This document shows, piece by piece, positions 18,155 through 27,431 of a DNA stretch of 64,000 bases. The notes beneath the pieces were generated by a model. The model was given only the letters and a program-made list of their open reading frames with translations. It was not told the DNA's origin and searched no databases. The stretch covers positions 1,736,001 to 1,800,000 of the forward strand of contig NZ_CP151842.1 in assembly GCF_038452265.1 (NCBI RefSeq). Direction: 5' to 3'. The stretch comes from Vibrio diazotrophicus (GTDB lineage: Bacteria; Pseudomonadota; Gammaproteobacteria; Enterobacterales; Vibrionaceae). A program made the translations under genes and the position numbers. Each line of letters opens with the position of its first letter. Position 1 is the first letter of the stretch.

Positions 18155-18955
18155 TTATCTAACCCGCATCTGACCTTGTAATACCGTCACCGCCTTTCCT
18201 GAAAGCTTTACTGTTTTGGCGTTGATCTGTTCTACGTCAACAAAACCACCTCTATGTGATGCTTGGTAAGCTTTCAGCTTTGTTTTATTGAGAACTTTTG
18301 ACCAATAAACACTCAATGCACAGTGTGCCGAACCAGTGACGGGATCTTCGTTAACGCCTACCCAAGGAGCAAAGTATCGCGATACGAAATCTAAATCACC
18401 TATAGATTTTGCGGTAACAACAACACCTCGACCTTTGAGTTTAACTAAGCCACTAAAATCGGGGTTAAGTTGATGTAAGAGTGCTTCGTCATTAACAACG
18501 ATTAACTGTTTAGAATCGAAGCTGCCGTAATCAACAATCTGAGACGTTGATATACCTAAACGTTCAATGAGTTGATGGTCAATTTCCACATCCATCTCTA
18601 ATTCAGGAGCAGGAAATGAGAGATGAATATCTTCAGTTCCCAACTCAGCAGTTAACACACCAGATAGAGTATTAAATTCAATACAGTCACCAATTTGATA
18701 CAGCCCTTGCTCTTGCAAAACATGCGCAACCGCTAGGGTGCCGTGACCACAAAGCTTCACTTCAACCTCAGGAGTAAACCAACGTAACTGCATTGTGTCT
18801 GTCGCCAAAAATGCGGTCTCTGAGACCGCCATTTCAGCCGCAATAGCGAACATTGTCGATTCTTCTAGCACGGTATCGGTAATACACACACCTGCAGGAT
18901 TTCCCTTGAAAACTTCAGAAGTGAATGAGTCGACTTGATATACGTATAGCTCCAC
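18155..18955 (-). CDS. PhzF-family isomerase/epimerase
   Basis: 266 residues if translation begins at the GTG at 18955, which has AAGGAA 6 bp upstream; an ATG at 18976 would add seven residues. Diaminopimelate-epimerase-like two-domain fold with VYQVDSFTSEVFKGNPAGVCI, the catalytic Glu region AVSETAFL, CGHGTLAVAHVL and DPVTGSAHCALSVYW, all PhzF signatures. The natural substrate is unknown. It is convergent with pduX, with only 7 bp between them. Confidence 0.9.
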   Translation of the reverse strand: MELYVYQVDSFTSEVFKGNPAGVCITDTVLEESTMFAIAAEMAVSETAFLATDTMQLRWFTPEVEVKLCGHGTLAVAHVLQEQGLYQIGDCIEFNTLSGVLTAELGTEDIHLSFPAPELEMDVEIDHQLIERLGISTSQIVDYGSFDSKQLIVVNDEALLHQLNPDFSGLVKLKGRGVVVTAKSIGDLDFVSRYFAPWVGVNEDPVTGSAHCALSVYWSKVLNKTKLKAYQASHRGGFVDVEQINAKTVKLSGKAVTVLQGQMRVR

Positions 18956-18993
18956 GGATATTTCCTTATTTTCCAATGACTTTGATAATTAAT

Positions 18994-19452
18994 CTAATCT
19001 TGAGGATTTCGCTTTGCGTTGATATCCGCATAAGTGTGTAACAGCTCTGTAAGCGCATTGACCCAACCAAATGCATCGACGGGCGCTTTAGCGAGTAGCT
19101 GTTCAACCAGTTCGCAATGTGTTTCAAGCGTGATCGCTTGCTCCAAATTGAAAGATATTGCGTAGAAGTGCCAAAGAACTAAGCGAGTCATTCTTTCACT
19201 GTTCTGTTTAGCATTTTCTGAATCATCAAACGCTTGCTGAATTTCACTTAGCGCAATGGCTGTCATGCGCAGCATTGCATCTAAACGCGCTGACATCATG
19301 CGTTCTTCACTATCAACTTCTTCTTGTTCAAACGTAAAGATTTCATTCATTACGTCTTCAGGAACCATTTTGCTGATCATTCTGACGCTGAATTCTTCTA
19401 ATTCATGGCGAGGCATAGTTACAAGGCAGTCAAAGGTGTAGTCACGAATCAT
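18994..19452 (-). CDS. Conserved hypothetical, helical acidic protein
   Basis: 152 residues, predominantly helical and acidic, with no signal peptide, membrane segment or cysteine cluster. Segments such as MPRHELEEFSVRMISKMVPEDVMNEIF and LVLWHFYAISFNLEQAITLETHCELVEQLL resemble small cytoplasmic helical proteins. A ribosome site (AGAAG) precedes the ATG. It is 38 bp after the PhzF gene start region on the same strand. I do not recognise it. Confidence 0.65.
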   Translation of the reverse strand: MIRDYTFDCLVTMPRHELEEFSVRMISKMVPEDVMNEIFTFEQEEVDSEERMMSARLDAMLRMTAIALSEIQQAFDDSENAKQNSERMTRLVLWHFYAISFNLEQAITLETHCELVEQLLAKAPVDAFGWVNALTELLHTYADINAKRNPQD

Positions 19453-19603
19453 AGTGGTCTTCTGGCGGATAGTTATTCTGAGCGCGTATTCTAATCGTTA
19501 GCGTTAGGTTTACCACCCTTTTTGCAGCTGTAGCCCGTTTAATAACACATCAAATCAAGCTCAGCAGAGAGTGGATAATTCACAGCTTAAAGTCATTTAC
19601 CGC

Positions 19604-20029
19604 TTACACATTAAAACTCATGGTGAATTCTTGATGTCCAGTATGAGGATCGGTTTGCTCGCTCACCACTTTGAAACCTTGCGATCGATAAAAGTCATAG
19701 CTCGCTTGGTTTTCTTTGTACACATTGAGGTCTATTGTTTGACGTAGAGTTTTAGCGTGATTGATGAGTTGCTTACCAATACCTTTACCTTGCAGTTCTG
19801 GTTTGACAAAGATTGCAGCTAGGTTGTTCTCATACAATGCATAAAAACCAACAACTTCAGAGTCAAGTTCATAAACATAGGTTTCTGAAGCAGGAATGTA
19901 GATCTCACGCATATTGCCTATTTGCGAGCGCCAAAAATCTTCCGGTACAAAGTTATGAGCTTTAATCGAAGCCGCGAGCCAAATTTCAATAACGGAATCT
20001 AGGTCGTTACCACTGTATTTTCTAATCAT
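19604..20029 (-). CDS. GNAT N-acetyltransferase (YjaB-like)
   Basis: 141 residues, a complete GNAT fold. The acetyl-CoA pyrophosphate loop is visible as VKPELQGKGIGKQLINHAK, followed by LNVYKENQASYDFYRSQGFKVV, the usual beta5-alpha4 segment. The N-terminus (IRKYSGNDLDSVIEIWLAAS) resembles YjaB-type acetyltransferases. The acceptor is unknown. It is an isolated leftward gene flanked by more than 100 bp on each side. Confidence 0.88.
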   Translation of the reverse strand: MIRKYSGNDLDSVIEIWLAASIKAHNFVPEDFWRSQIGNMREIYIPASETYVYELDSEVVGFYALYENNLAAIFVKPELQGKGIGKQLINHAKTLRQTIDLNVYKENQASYDFYRSQGFKVVSEQTDPHTGHQEFTMSFNV

Positions 20030-20094
20030 TTTTAATCTCTATTTCATCGGCATATTAAGACAGCTCTTTGCATAGCATTTCAGTCAAATAGGTT

Positions 20095-20610
20095 TTATTC
20101 CTGCTCAACAAAAATTAGCTTATCTGTATCAAAACCACGCTCTTTCGCCATTTGGACAAAACTAGTCATAACTTCAGGTTCTACGGTTGGCGTTCTCGCC
20201 AACAACCAAAGGTAGTCAGTATTAGGGCCAGAGATAAATGCATAGTCGTAATTGTCACGCTCTAAAGCAAAGACCACATAAGATCCGTAAAAAGGACCGA
20301 AGAAAGAAACTTTGAGGTAGCCTTCTGATTCGCTATTTACAAAGTAAGCTTTCCCTTCTGCTTCTTTCCATTCATCATCGCTTGCCGAATAGCCTCTGTT
20401 TAGCACAGACACTCCGCCATCATCACGAAGAGAATACTCAGCAGTTACTTGACTTAATCCTTCTTCGAAAGAGTGGTCTAAACGTGCTATTTCATACCAT
20501 TTGCCAAGGTAGTTTTGAAGTTCAAAGTCAGTAACAGGCTTTACTGTTTGCGGCATTCCCAAACAGCCTCCTAAAATTAACGAGCTAATGATGAGCAAAA
20601 TTTTTTTCAC
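20095..20610 (-). CDS. blc: Bacterial lipocalin, outer-membrane lipoprotein
   Basis: 171 residues from a GTG at 20610 with GGAGGA 4 bp upstream. Signal peptide KKILLIISSLILGGC with the lipobox LGGC at about residue 15, then the lipocalin signature YLGKWYEIARLDHSFEEGL and a beta-rich barrel to residue 165. Blc proteins bind fatty acids or lysophospholipids at the outer membrane. A frame extending to 20631 exists but would spoil the signal peptide. Confidence 0.93.
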   Translation of the reverse strand: MKKILLIISSLILGGCLGMPQTVKPVTDFELQNYLGKWYEIARLDHSFEEGLSQVTAEYSLRDDGGVSVLNRGYSASDDEWKEAEGKAYFVNSESEGYLKVSFFGPFYGSYVVFALERDNYDYAFISGPNTDYLWLLARTPTVEPEVMTSFVQMAKERGFDTDKLIFVEQE

Positions 20611-20725
20611 AGAGTCCTCCAAAAAAATCAAATGTTTCTTAACTCGTTTATTTTTCTAACACTTTAGCCTAATGATGTCGTTATACTTGTTCTTCACTCG
20701 GTTTTAGGAAGCAAGATTCACGCGG

Positions 20726-21307
20726 TTATATAGATGATATTTGTTTAAGAATTTCTCTTCCTGTTTCGGTAAACAGCCAAACATAACCGCCGATATTCAA
20801 AAAGACGGTCATCCATAAAATCGTTTTAAAAGGCTGTTTCTTTGACTTGTGGCGTAAATGGAATTGAGCCAGTAGTGCCCCAGGCCAACCTCCAGCCAAT
20901 GAGAGTAAATGAAGTGTTTTCTCTGGGGTGCGCCAAGCCCCTTCCTGAGCAGCTTTCTTATCCCAAGCGTACATCAGATAAGTGACTAGACTTAAACTTA
21001 TATAAATAGGTATTAGATACCATTCGCCCCCCAAGAGAAAAACGGAAGCAAACACTGCAACTAAGTAGGTAAAACCGAACAATACTGTGACAGGAAAACC
21101 GTATGCTCCTTCTATCACTACGTTTGCTGCATTAAAGCGTCCTTTATCATCTTCATCGACTTCAAAAAATACTTTGTCATTTAGCTTCGGGCGTTGATGC
21201 GAAGTTTTAACTGATGAAATATGAAAAAAAACTTTGAGCTCACCATTCAATGCGGAGATAAAACCGTAACCTTTGGAATCATTCCATTCTATGATTTGAC
21301 CTTTCAT
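20726..21307 (-). CDS. Cold-shock domain fused to DUF1294 membrane domain
   Basis: 193 residues. An N-terminal cold-shock-like RNA/DNA-binding domain at about residues 1-65 (KGQIIEWNDSKGYGFIS, VFFHISSV) is followed by membrane helices and the DUF1294 part (YAWDKKAAQEGAWRTPEKTLHLLSLAGGWPGALLAQFHLRHKSKK). This architecture is widespread in proteobacteria; the function is unknown. Two adjacent ATGs occur; the second has the better spacing to AGGAA. Confidence 0.9.
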   Translation of the reverse strand: MKGQIIEWNDSKGYGFISALNGELKVFFHISSVKTSHQRPKLNDKVFFEVDEDDKGRFNAANVVIEGAYGFPVTVLFGFTYLVAVFASVFLLGGEWYLIPIYISLSLVTYLMYAWDKKAAQEGAWRTPEKTLHLLSLAGGWPGALLAQFHLRHKSKKQPFKTILWMTVFLNIGGYVWLFTETGREILKQISSI

Positions 21308-21431
21308 CATTTCCTATCCCTGTTTCAAATCAGACATTCCGTAATCAACCACTCAGAAGTATTACACATAGTCATCAAAGCTCATAAAGTATCGTTTAGT
21401 TTATTCGAAGCTCATGGTATTGATTCACTAT

Positions 21432-21971
21432 CTACTTAATTAAGTTAAGGATCTCTCTAAACTCTGGTGCGCGGCAATCTTCAACTAACTCGTAGAGACA
21501 CATTTCTAAGCCAGTAATATCGACACCTGAACCAGCTAATTTTTGTATCGCAAGATCTTTGTTCGATTGGTCACGAGAAGAAACACAATCAGAGACTAAA
21601 CTCACTTCAAAACCCATTTTTTTGAGATGGATAGCCGTTTGATAGACGCATATATGCGCCTCAATTCCACAAATCAACCACGAGGTTTTACCGGATGTTT
21701 TAATAGCTTCTACAAAATTGGGCTCTCGACAGGCATCAAAAGTAAATTTAGCTATGGAGTTGTGATCATTCAGTAGAGTTTGCAATTCTTCAACTGTCTG
21801 ACCCAGTTTGTTTGGGTTTTGTTCTAACCAAACGATCGGCAAACGAAGAGCTTGAGCTCCTTTAATTAATTTTGCGCAGTTTGATACTACAGCATCACTG
21901 TTGGACACTAATCTGGACAGTTTACCCTGAACATCTACGATAATAAGCCCAGTATTTTCCTTGTTAAGCAT
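21432..21971 (-). CDS. Isochorismatase-family hydrolase
   Basis: 179 residues from the ATG at 21971, preceded by AAGGAG. The cysteine-hydrolase fold shows LIIVDVQGKLSRLV (catalytic Asp), FDACREPNF and the nucleophile loop LICGIEAHICVYQTAIHL. Close to YcaC-type hydrolases of unknown substrate. Isolated leftward gene. Confidence 0.9.
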   Translation of the reverse strand: MLNKENTGLIIVDVQGKLSRLVSNSDAVVSNCAKLIKGAQALRLPIVWLEQNPNKLGQTVEELQTLLNDHNSIAKFTFDACREPNFVEAIKTSGKTSWLICGIEAHICVYQTAIHLKKMGFEVSLVSDCVSSRDQSNKDLAIQKLAGSGVDITGLEMCLYELVEDCRAPEFREILNLIK

Positions 21972-22183
21972 GCACACTCCTTAGCCAAACCAATTACTGT
22001 TAGTGCCATACTGATAATCAGACACGCACCATTCAAGAACAATGTTATTCACAAACACCATGGTATTAGCCAAACTCTAAATAAGGAACCCTCGTTTTAC
22101 CGAAACGTTTATTGGAGCGATTTCATTCACTTTATGGCTGGCTAAACATTCCCGATTAAAAAGAAACTAACCTAGTACAACAT

Positions 22184-22759
22184 TCAATTTATATTGCGCG
22201 CTAACTTGGCAACTTTATTCAGCCAATCTTTCCTATGATCGCTCTTAGAATGGATAACGGGTCCAAAGTAAGTTGCAGATATATTTTTAATACCAGAGAA
22301 GTCCAAAATAGAGTGCTTTAGCTGTTTATATATTGCATTCCCTTTTACGTACTTATACCAAAGAGGTGGACTATCGAGTGTAATAATGAGTTCTGAAGTA
22401 CGTCCTTTCAGCAACTTTTCCGGATATGATTTTCCTTCTACATATTTGAATGAGAAACCCGGTAAAAAGGTTCTATCAATTACACCTTTAAATTTTGCAG
22501 GGATCGTTCCCCACCATACGGGGCTGATGATAACAACATGTTCTGACCACTGGATCTTCTGCTGAAATTCCAATAGATCGGGTTCCAAGGCAGTAACTCT
22601 GTCATATCCCTCGTCTAAACTTATTTCAAAATTCAAATCACCGATATTAATTTGTTCAACGGTGTGGTGTTCTTTCGCAACAGAGATATATCGTTCTGCC
22701 AACGATTTGCATAAGCTAGTAGACTTGGGGTTGGCATTGATAACCAATATTTTTTTCAT
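22184..22759 (-). CDS. NAD(P)H:quinone oxidoreductase, flavodoxin fold
   Basis: 191 residues from the ATG at 22759; an ATG at 22771 would add four. Flavodoxin-like NQO/KefF family: N-terminal KKILVINANPKSTSLCKSLA, the flavin loop SPVWWGTIPAKFKGVIDRTFLPGFSF and ITLDSPPLWYKY. It probably reduces quinones or nitroaromatics with FMN/FAD. The MerR regulator immediately upstream on the same strand is likely its controller. Confidence 0.88.
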   Translation of the reverse strand: MKKILVINANPKSTSLCKSLAERYISVAKEHHTVEQINIGDLNFEISLDEGYDRVTALEPDLLEFQQKIQWSEHVVIISPVWWGTIPAKFKGVIDRTFLPGFSFKYVEGKSYPEKLLKGRTSELIITLDSPPLWYKYVKGNAIYKQLKHSILDFSGIKNISATYFGPVIHSKSDHRKDWLNKVAKLARNIN

Positions 22760-22807
22760 AAACTTGCACATCCGATATAGATAGAAAAATGCAGTTTAAA
22801 CTCTTAC

Positions 22808-23191
22808 CTATAGGTCAGAGTCAAGCTCTTGAACACACTTATCAATCGAAATTCGATAACTTTTAATACGTTGAATTTGAAGCTCTAACTCTTTTACATT
22901 CTGTTCTACCACTTGTTGTTTTTGAATCAGAAAATCACTCACCAATTTCCAGTCAAAATCATCTTGCTTGCCTTTCAATTTAGCCAATTCGGCAAGCGAT
23001 ATGCCAAGACTTTGAGCCTCTTTAATTATCTTTATGAGATTGATATTTTCTTGAGTATAAACCCTATACTTTCCTGATCTTGAAACCCTCAACAACCCGA
23101 GAGATTCATATAATCTTATTGCTCTTTGAGTCGCTCCCGTTTGTTTAGATGCCTCATTGATAAACACATGAAATTCCTTATTTTTAGTCAA
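22808..23191 (-). CDS. MerR-family transcriptional regulator
   Basis: 127 residues. The winged helix-turn-helix at residues 8-75 is clear (FINEASKQTGATQRAIRLYESLGLLRVSRSGKYRVYTQENINLIKIIKEAQSLGISLAELAKL) and is followed by a coiled-coil dimerisation helix. No metal-binding cysteines are seen in the C-terminus, so it is not a metal sensor. It lies 48 bp upstream of the flavodoxin-fold reductase and probably regulates it. Confidence 0.9.
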   Translation of the reverse strand: MTKNKEFHVFINEASKQTGATQRAIRLYESLGLLRVSRSGKYRVYTQENINLIKIIKEAQSLGISLAELAKLKGKQDDFDWKLVSDFLIQKQQVVEQNVKELELQIQRIKSYRISIDKCVQELDSDL

Positions 23192-23289
23192 GTTCAGGCA
23201 TGACGCTGCTTATGCAAAATGTATTTAATTCAACGCTAAACACCAAGCGTTGAATCCTTGTATAGCGCAAAGTTTTTGAACTAAAGAGC

Positions 23290-23691
23290 CTAGAATTCTG
23301 GATGCTCACAGAACTGTTTCGCATCATCGCCAATTTTTAACCATTTGGGCTTTTCAGACGTAAATTCATGAAACTGATTTTCGATATCCAGTTCACCATC
23401 GAAACAGTTCGCTGAAACTGGAAATGACTTACCGTCAGATAGCACTTCACCAAGTGACGTCCCACAAACAGAACAAAAACATCTATTGTATTTATATGGT
23501 TCAACAGCCTTGTAGGTCGCGATCTTATCCCTACCATTAGTGATTTTGAAAGAATTAGAATTTACAAAAACTAATGTACTGGCTCCAACTTTACGACATC
23601 GGGAACAATGGCAAGTGCCCATCATGCTTGGTTTTTCACTCAGCTCAAACTGAACGGTTCCACAGCAGCAGCTTCCTTTAATCATTATCAT
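23290..23691 (-). CDS. GFA/CENP-V domain protein
   Basis: 133 residues from an ATG at 23691 with AGGAG upstream. Zinc-binding cysteines typical of the GFA fold are visible: GSCCCGTVQFEL, GTCHCSRCRKVGAS and RCFCSVCGTSLGE. The family includes glutathione-dependent formaldehyde-activating enzymes, but most members have unknown activity. Isolated leftward gene. Confidence 0.9.
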   Translation of the reverse strand: MIMIKGSCCCGTVQFELSEKPSMMGTCHCSRCRKVGASTLVFVNSNSFKITNGRDKIATYKAVEPYKYNRCFCSVCGTSLGEVLSDGKSFPVSANCFDGELDIENQFHEFTSEKPKWLKIGDDAKQFCEHPEF

Positions 23692-23874
23692 ATTCTCCTG
23701 TTTGCGGTTTAAAGACTTAACGCTACAAACAGTAGAGCATGAAACTGTATAAATCAACAGTACTTAAATATGTAAGCACAACAGAAGTAACGAAGTTGCC
23801 CAGCCAAGGAAAAGCCTAAAAATAACAAAACGGAAATTGACCACCGTAAACTCGTAGCAAACGTTGTTATACCA

Positions 23875-24492
23875 TTAAATCTGTACACCTAATGATCTTA
23901 AAGCTTGTTCACACTGGGAAACATTTTCAAACTGGATTGCTGCTATACCAACTGATTCTGCTCCTTTCACGTTATAAGGCATATCATCTATGAACACTGT
24001 TTGCGACGCTTTTAGTTCATATTGAGAAAGCAGAGTCTGGTAGATTTCTGGCTGAGGTTTCAATAATCCTACATCTGCTGAAACTATTGCACCGTCGAAC
24101 AAATCCCAGAATGTGTAGGTGTTTTTTAAGTGGGAGACAATTTCGTGAACATTATCGGTTAACGCTAGAACATTTAAGCCCGCAGACTTACAGCGTTTAA
24201 TTAGGTCAACAGAGCCATGGATGAGTATTTGAGTTTGTTTCACGTAATAAAACAGGCGCTCACACTCTAACTCAGTTAACCCTAGAGCTTCCTTATATTG
24301 AGCTTTCGCATCATTTTCTGTTATTTGACCTTTATTCAAACGAAGCCAAGTTTCAGACTGAAATATTGATTTCGCTTTCTCTTCAACAGCGTTGTTGTCT
24401 CCAAATGTGAGCCTGATAATCTCCAAAGGAGACCAACGAACGACAACATTGCCGATGTCGAAAACGACGTTTTTAATCTCAACAGAACTCAT
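23875..24492 (-). CDS. HAD-superfamily hydrolase (YihX-like)
   Basis: 205 residues. HAD motif I is VVFDIGNVVVRW (the second acidic residue of DxD is replaced by N, as in haloacid-dehalogenase/YihX-type members), motif II LALTDN, motif III K in GLLKPQPEIY, and motif IV FIDDMPYNVKGAE. AGGAG precedes the ATG by 6 bp. The substrate is probably a small sugar phosphate. Confidence 0.87.
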   Translation of the reverse strand: MSSVEIKNVVFDIGNVVVRWSPLEIIRLTFGDNNAVEEKAKSIFQSETWLRLNKGQITENDAKAQYKEALGLTELECERLFYYVKQTQILIHGSVDLIKRCKSAGLNVLALTDNVHEIVSHLKNTYTFWDLFDGAIVSADVGLLKPQPEIYQTLLSQYELKASQTVFIDDMPYNVKGAESVGIAAIQFENVSQCEQALRSLGVQI

Positions 24493-24597
24493 TTAATACT
24501 CCTTTTAAAAAATCACATTAAAGGGTAAAAACTGACTCAGTTTGTCGAACCAAAACTGCGAAAAATGATAAGCAAACTGATTCAAAAGATGTAGCAG

Positions 24598-25077
24598 TTA
24601 CAACGTAGCGATGTTCTTTGCCATATTGAAGCCAGTAATAACAAAGCCGATTTCTTTATACAGTTGGAGGGCTCGATCATTTTGATAGGCCACTCTTAGC
24701 TTTATTTGATTAACGCCGACTTCTCGTAACTGTTTTTCCAAAACTGAGATAGCTTCAGTTCCATAGCCCAAGCCACGGTATTCAGAGGAAACAAAAAAGT
24801 CATATATAAAGGTAGACTGTTCTGTAGCATTAATTGAATGCCACAAATAACCAACAAGATTCAACTGTCCATTAACCTCAGCATCAATACATAACAATGA
24901 ATGCTCACTACCTTTGAGACCATCAGGAAAGCAACGATGCAGTTCCTTTTCAGCCAACTCTGTTGCTAGAACTATAGAATGACCATAATTCGCAGCTATT
25001 TCCTGACTATAATCATCGATAAAATACTGGCAATAAGCCGGAAACTCTTCTTGCTGCATTTGTCTGAGCACAACCAT
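24598..25077 (-). CDS. GNAT N-acetyltransferase
   Basis: 159 residues with the acetyl-CoA loop VSSEYRGLGYGTEAISVLE and LRVAYQNDRALQLYKEIGFVITGFNMAK at the C-terminus, the RimI-like arrangement. AAGGAA lies upstream of the ATG. The acceptor is unknown; isolated gene. Confidence 0.87.
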   Translation of the reverse strand: MVVLRQMQQEEFPAYCQYFIDDYSQEIAANYGHSIVLATELAEKELHRCFPDGLKGSEHSLLCIDAEVNGQLNLVGYLWHSINATEQSTFIYDFFVSSEYRGLGYGTEAISVLEKQLREVGVNQIKLRVAYQNDRALQLYKEIGFVITGFNMAKNIATL

Positions 25078-25179
25078 ATTTGTTCCTTTTATGCGATAAG
25101 TTCAGCGCGCATTTGACGCGAGCCATAACTACAGAACGTTAAGGATCCGAACTAACTATCTAGTTATTCTATAGGAAGA

Positions 25180-25698
25180 CTATTTCACTATTTTCGATAT
25201 GTAAGGAATATTCCTTAATTTGTTTTGCCAAGGTAAACCATACCCAACAAGTAAATCGTCATTTGTCATTTCATAGGCGTAGTATTGTGTCACTGGTATA
25301 TCGACACGACCTGGCTTAACAAACAACGTAGCAACTGAAAGTGATCTCACTTCATAGTTGTTTTGGATATAAGAAACTAACCTTTTCATTGTGCCACCAG
25401 ACTCTATTGCATCGTCTACCATAATGACGTCTTTGCCGAGGAGTGGGATATTCTCATGGAATACAATCGTAGATTGATTATTGCTGTCTCCGGGAGTATG
25501 TGGGCAAGAAATATAGTCCATTTTGATATCGAACTTTAATTTACGAACCAAATCAGCAGTAAACAAAATACCACCTGGAACAATTGTAATAACAACCGCT
25601 TCAGAGAACTGCCTGTTAAGTTTTTCAGCGACTATTTCAACACCATCTCGAATTTGTTGTTCACTCAAGACTAGTTCACCAATATGCTTAGATTTCAC
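25180..25698 (-). CDS. Hypoxanthine/guanine phosphoribosyltransferase family
   Basis: 172 residues starting at a GTG with AGGAG 6 bp upstream. The PRPP-binding motif VIMVDDAIESGGTMKRL is clear, as is the N-terminal ITIVPGGILFTADLVRKL and the aromatic WQNKLRNIPYI tail typical of HPRT. It salvages a purine base with PRPP. Vibrio has a separate housekeeping hpt, so this may be an accessory copy; that is inference. Confidence 0.88.
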   Translation of the reverse strand: MKSKHIGELVLSEQQIRDGVEIVAEKLNRQFSEAVVITIVPGGILFTADLVRKLKFDIKMDYISCPHTPGDSNNQSTIVFHENIPLLGKDVIMVDDAIESGGTMKRLVSYIQNNYEVRSLSVATLFVKPGRVDIPVTQYYAYEMTNDDLLVGYGLPWQNKLRNIPYISKIVK

Positions 25699-25911
25699 AC
25701 TCTGCTCCTATTTTTGACTAATAGAATATCGGGCTACGTAGCTACATACGCTACCCCCTTACGCCGTAAATACAACATTCAACCGTAATCTAAAAATTCT
25801 AAGTGTTGGAAAGCAGTCTACTTTAAATTAGTTTGCACGGTTCATTCTCTGAAACCTCCTCAGTAACGAGGAAGCAACCCAGCAACAAACTTGTTTAATT
25901 AAATCAATGTT

Positions 25912-26202
25912 TTATAGGGATTTAACTCGCTCATCCAAGCATTCGTCAGAGCCCATTTCGAATTCTCGACATATCCAAGGACGATTTTCATAAATTGAGC
26001 ACATTAACGTATCTCGGTCTAAAGCAGAACACCAACCGTCATGTAGTCGCATCATTGTCTCCCCCCCATACTGGTCACGTTGGATAAATTCTTCTGGCAC
26101 GCCAGTATCTGAAATAATCATAACTTCGAGACGACAACAACATGCCTTGCAATTTGAGCAAGATACATCTGAAGAAGAAGGATTTTTTGTTGGTATAATC
26201 AT
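25912..26202 (-). CDS. YkgJ-family cysteine-cluster protein
   Basis: 96 residues with the UPF0153 cysteine pattern: CSNCKACCCRLEV near the N-terminus, CSALDRDTLMCSIYENRPWICREFEMGSDEC in the second half. It probably binds zinc or an Fe-S cluster; function unknown. It is divergent from the SEC-C gene at 26336. Confidence 0.88.
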   Translation of the reverse strand: MIIPTKNPSSSDVSCSNCKACCCRLEVMIISDTGVPEEFIQRDQYGGETMMRLHDGWCSALDRDTLMCSIYENRPWICREFEMGSDECLDERVKSL

Positions 26203-26335
26203 GAATCACTACAATTTGGTCAATTGCGCATGATAGCGTAATCCAATACATATGGTAGGAACTTCTTTATCAAATGTAATAGTTCCGTATAATCGCGACC
26301 CAATTACGCCACACCAACCTATCAGTGAGTTGCAA

Positions 26336-26668
26336 ATGTCCAAACTATTTTTCAAAGGTCGAATCGATGCTAGACAAAACCACGTTATTTCAGGCTACAA
26401 CGTAAAGCGTGATGTAAAAGCAGGCACTGAGGAGTCTCCAATCAATGTTGTCGTCCCAACACTAGCTCGTAAAGCAGAGATCGAAACATTGCTGTCTGAG
26501 CACTCTATTGTGGCTCATATTGTCGTGGACTCGGAGCAACCGGAGAACACGGTTGAATTAGATACGCTATTGAATAAACCTAAAACGGTTACCTTTGACA
26601 AAACACCAAACCGCAATGAACCATGCATTTGCGGAAGCGGCAAAAAGTACAAAAAGTGCTGTGCTTAA
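26336..26668 (+). CDS. SWIM/SEC-C metal-binding motif protein
   Basis: 110 residues from the ATG at 26336 (MSKLFFKGRIDARQNH); an upstream in-frame extension to 26252 does not look protein-like. The last 25 residues form a SEC-C zinc motif, RNEPCICGSGKKYKKCC, as at the C-terminus of SecA. The rest (VVPTLARKAEIETLLSEHSIVAHIVVD) matches a small PBPRA1643-like family found in Vibrionales. A terminator follows directly. Confidence 0.85.
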   Translation: MSKLFFKGRIDARQNHVISGYNVKRDVKAGTEESPINVVVPTLARKAEIETLLSEHSIVAHIVVDSEQPENTVELDTLLNKPKTVTFDKTPNRNEPCICGSGKKYKKCCA

Positions 26669-26689
26669 GCTCTTTATAATTACGTTCAA

Positions 26690-26713
26690 AAACCGTCTTC
26701 TGACGGTTTTTTT
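26690..26713 (+). terminator. Rho-independent terminator
   Basis: AAACCGTC-TTCT-GACGGTTT (26690-26709) followed by a T-run to 26713, 21 bp after the SEC-C gene. Confidence 0.9.
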
Positions 26714-26885
26714 ATAATCAGGTGCCTACTATTGCCTTAGTTCGGGGCTCTGCACGTAAGTTAAATTTGTAAAACGCTACATTAAAGAGTAAGTAGCACT
26801 GTCCCTCAACAAAACCTTTCAGATCTTTGCATCGTAAACACGAAAACCACACTTAAACTTTGCAGCTAACTATTAGCAGCCAATT

Positions 26886-27236
26886 TTATAAACCGAATCC
26901 AATTTTAGGTAGTTTACGAACTGAGCGAACACCCCATTGTGTTAAGTCTGGTTTAGGTTGTCCCTTGAAATCACCAAGGCAAATATAGCCTCGAGACAAA
27001 TACCGATAAAGGAAATCTCCCCCTTCAAGCGACGCTCTTTTATCATCCCCAAATGGCAGTTTGATACGCTCGACTCGAAGATCCGAGGCAGCTTTGAAAG
27101 CTGGATAAACTGTAGAGTTAACTTGGTACGAACCCAAATCATTTAGAAGAGCTTTGTCTGGCATTTTTGAGATGGTACGACTAAAGAGCATGATGAGACG
27201 CTTCTGTTGTTCAGAAGAGACAATGATCATTTCCAT
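26886..27236 (-). CDS. Hypothetical protein, probable distal cassette gene
   Basis: 116 residues, MEMIIVSSEQQKRLIMLFSRTISKMPDKALLNDLG, with good SD (AAGGA) upstream. No membrane segment or known motif; mixed charged, ending RSVRKLPKIGFGL. On the same strand as the cassette genes and followed on its right by a decayed attC-like stretch, so it is probably the remnant of an integron cassette. I do not recognise the family. Confidence 0.65.
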   Translation of the reverse strand: MEMIIVSSEQQKRLIMLFSRTISKMPDKALLNDLGSYQVNSTVYPAFKAASDLRVERIKLPFGDDKRASLEGGDFLYRYLSRGYICLGDFKGQPKPDLTQWGVRSVRKLPKIGFGL

Positions 27237-27350
27237 TTTTACTTTCCTTTGAAATAAGGAAGTATATAGAACCCCTGCTTCCCTAGATACAGAACTTTAC
27301 TGAACCCTGATAATAATGAGTTGATAACAACTCTCTAATAACTTGTTTTC

Positions 27351-27431
27351 ACTGCCACCAACACACTTAAACGTTGCGCCGTAATCACTAAAGCTAATCC
27401 ACCAGCCATTGTGAACCCGAATTAAACTGTT
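27351..27431 (-). repeat. Decayed attC-like repeat
   Basis: Aligns by eye with the attC at 42865-42986: shared blocks CCACCAA, GCCGTAA-CAC-AAGC, CCAGCCATTGTGAA and ATTAAACTG in the same order and spacing. The TAAC/GTTA ends are lost, so it is no longer a functional recombination site. Confidence 0.4.
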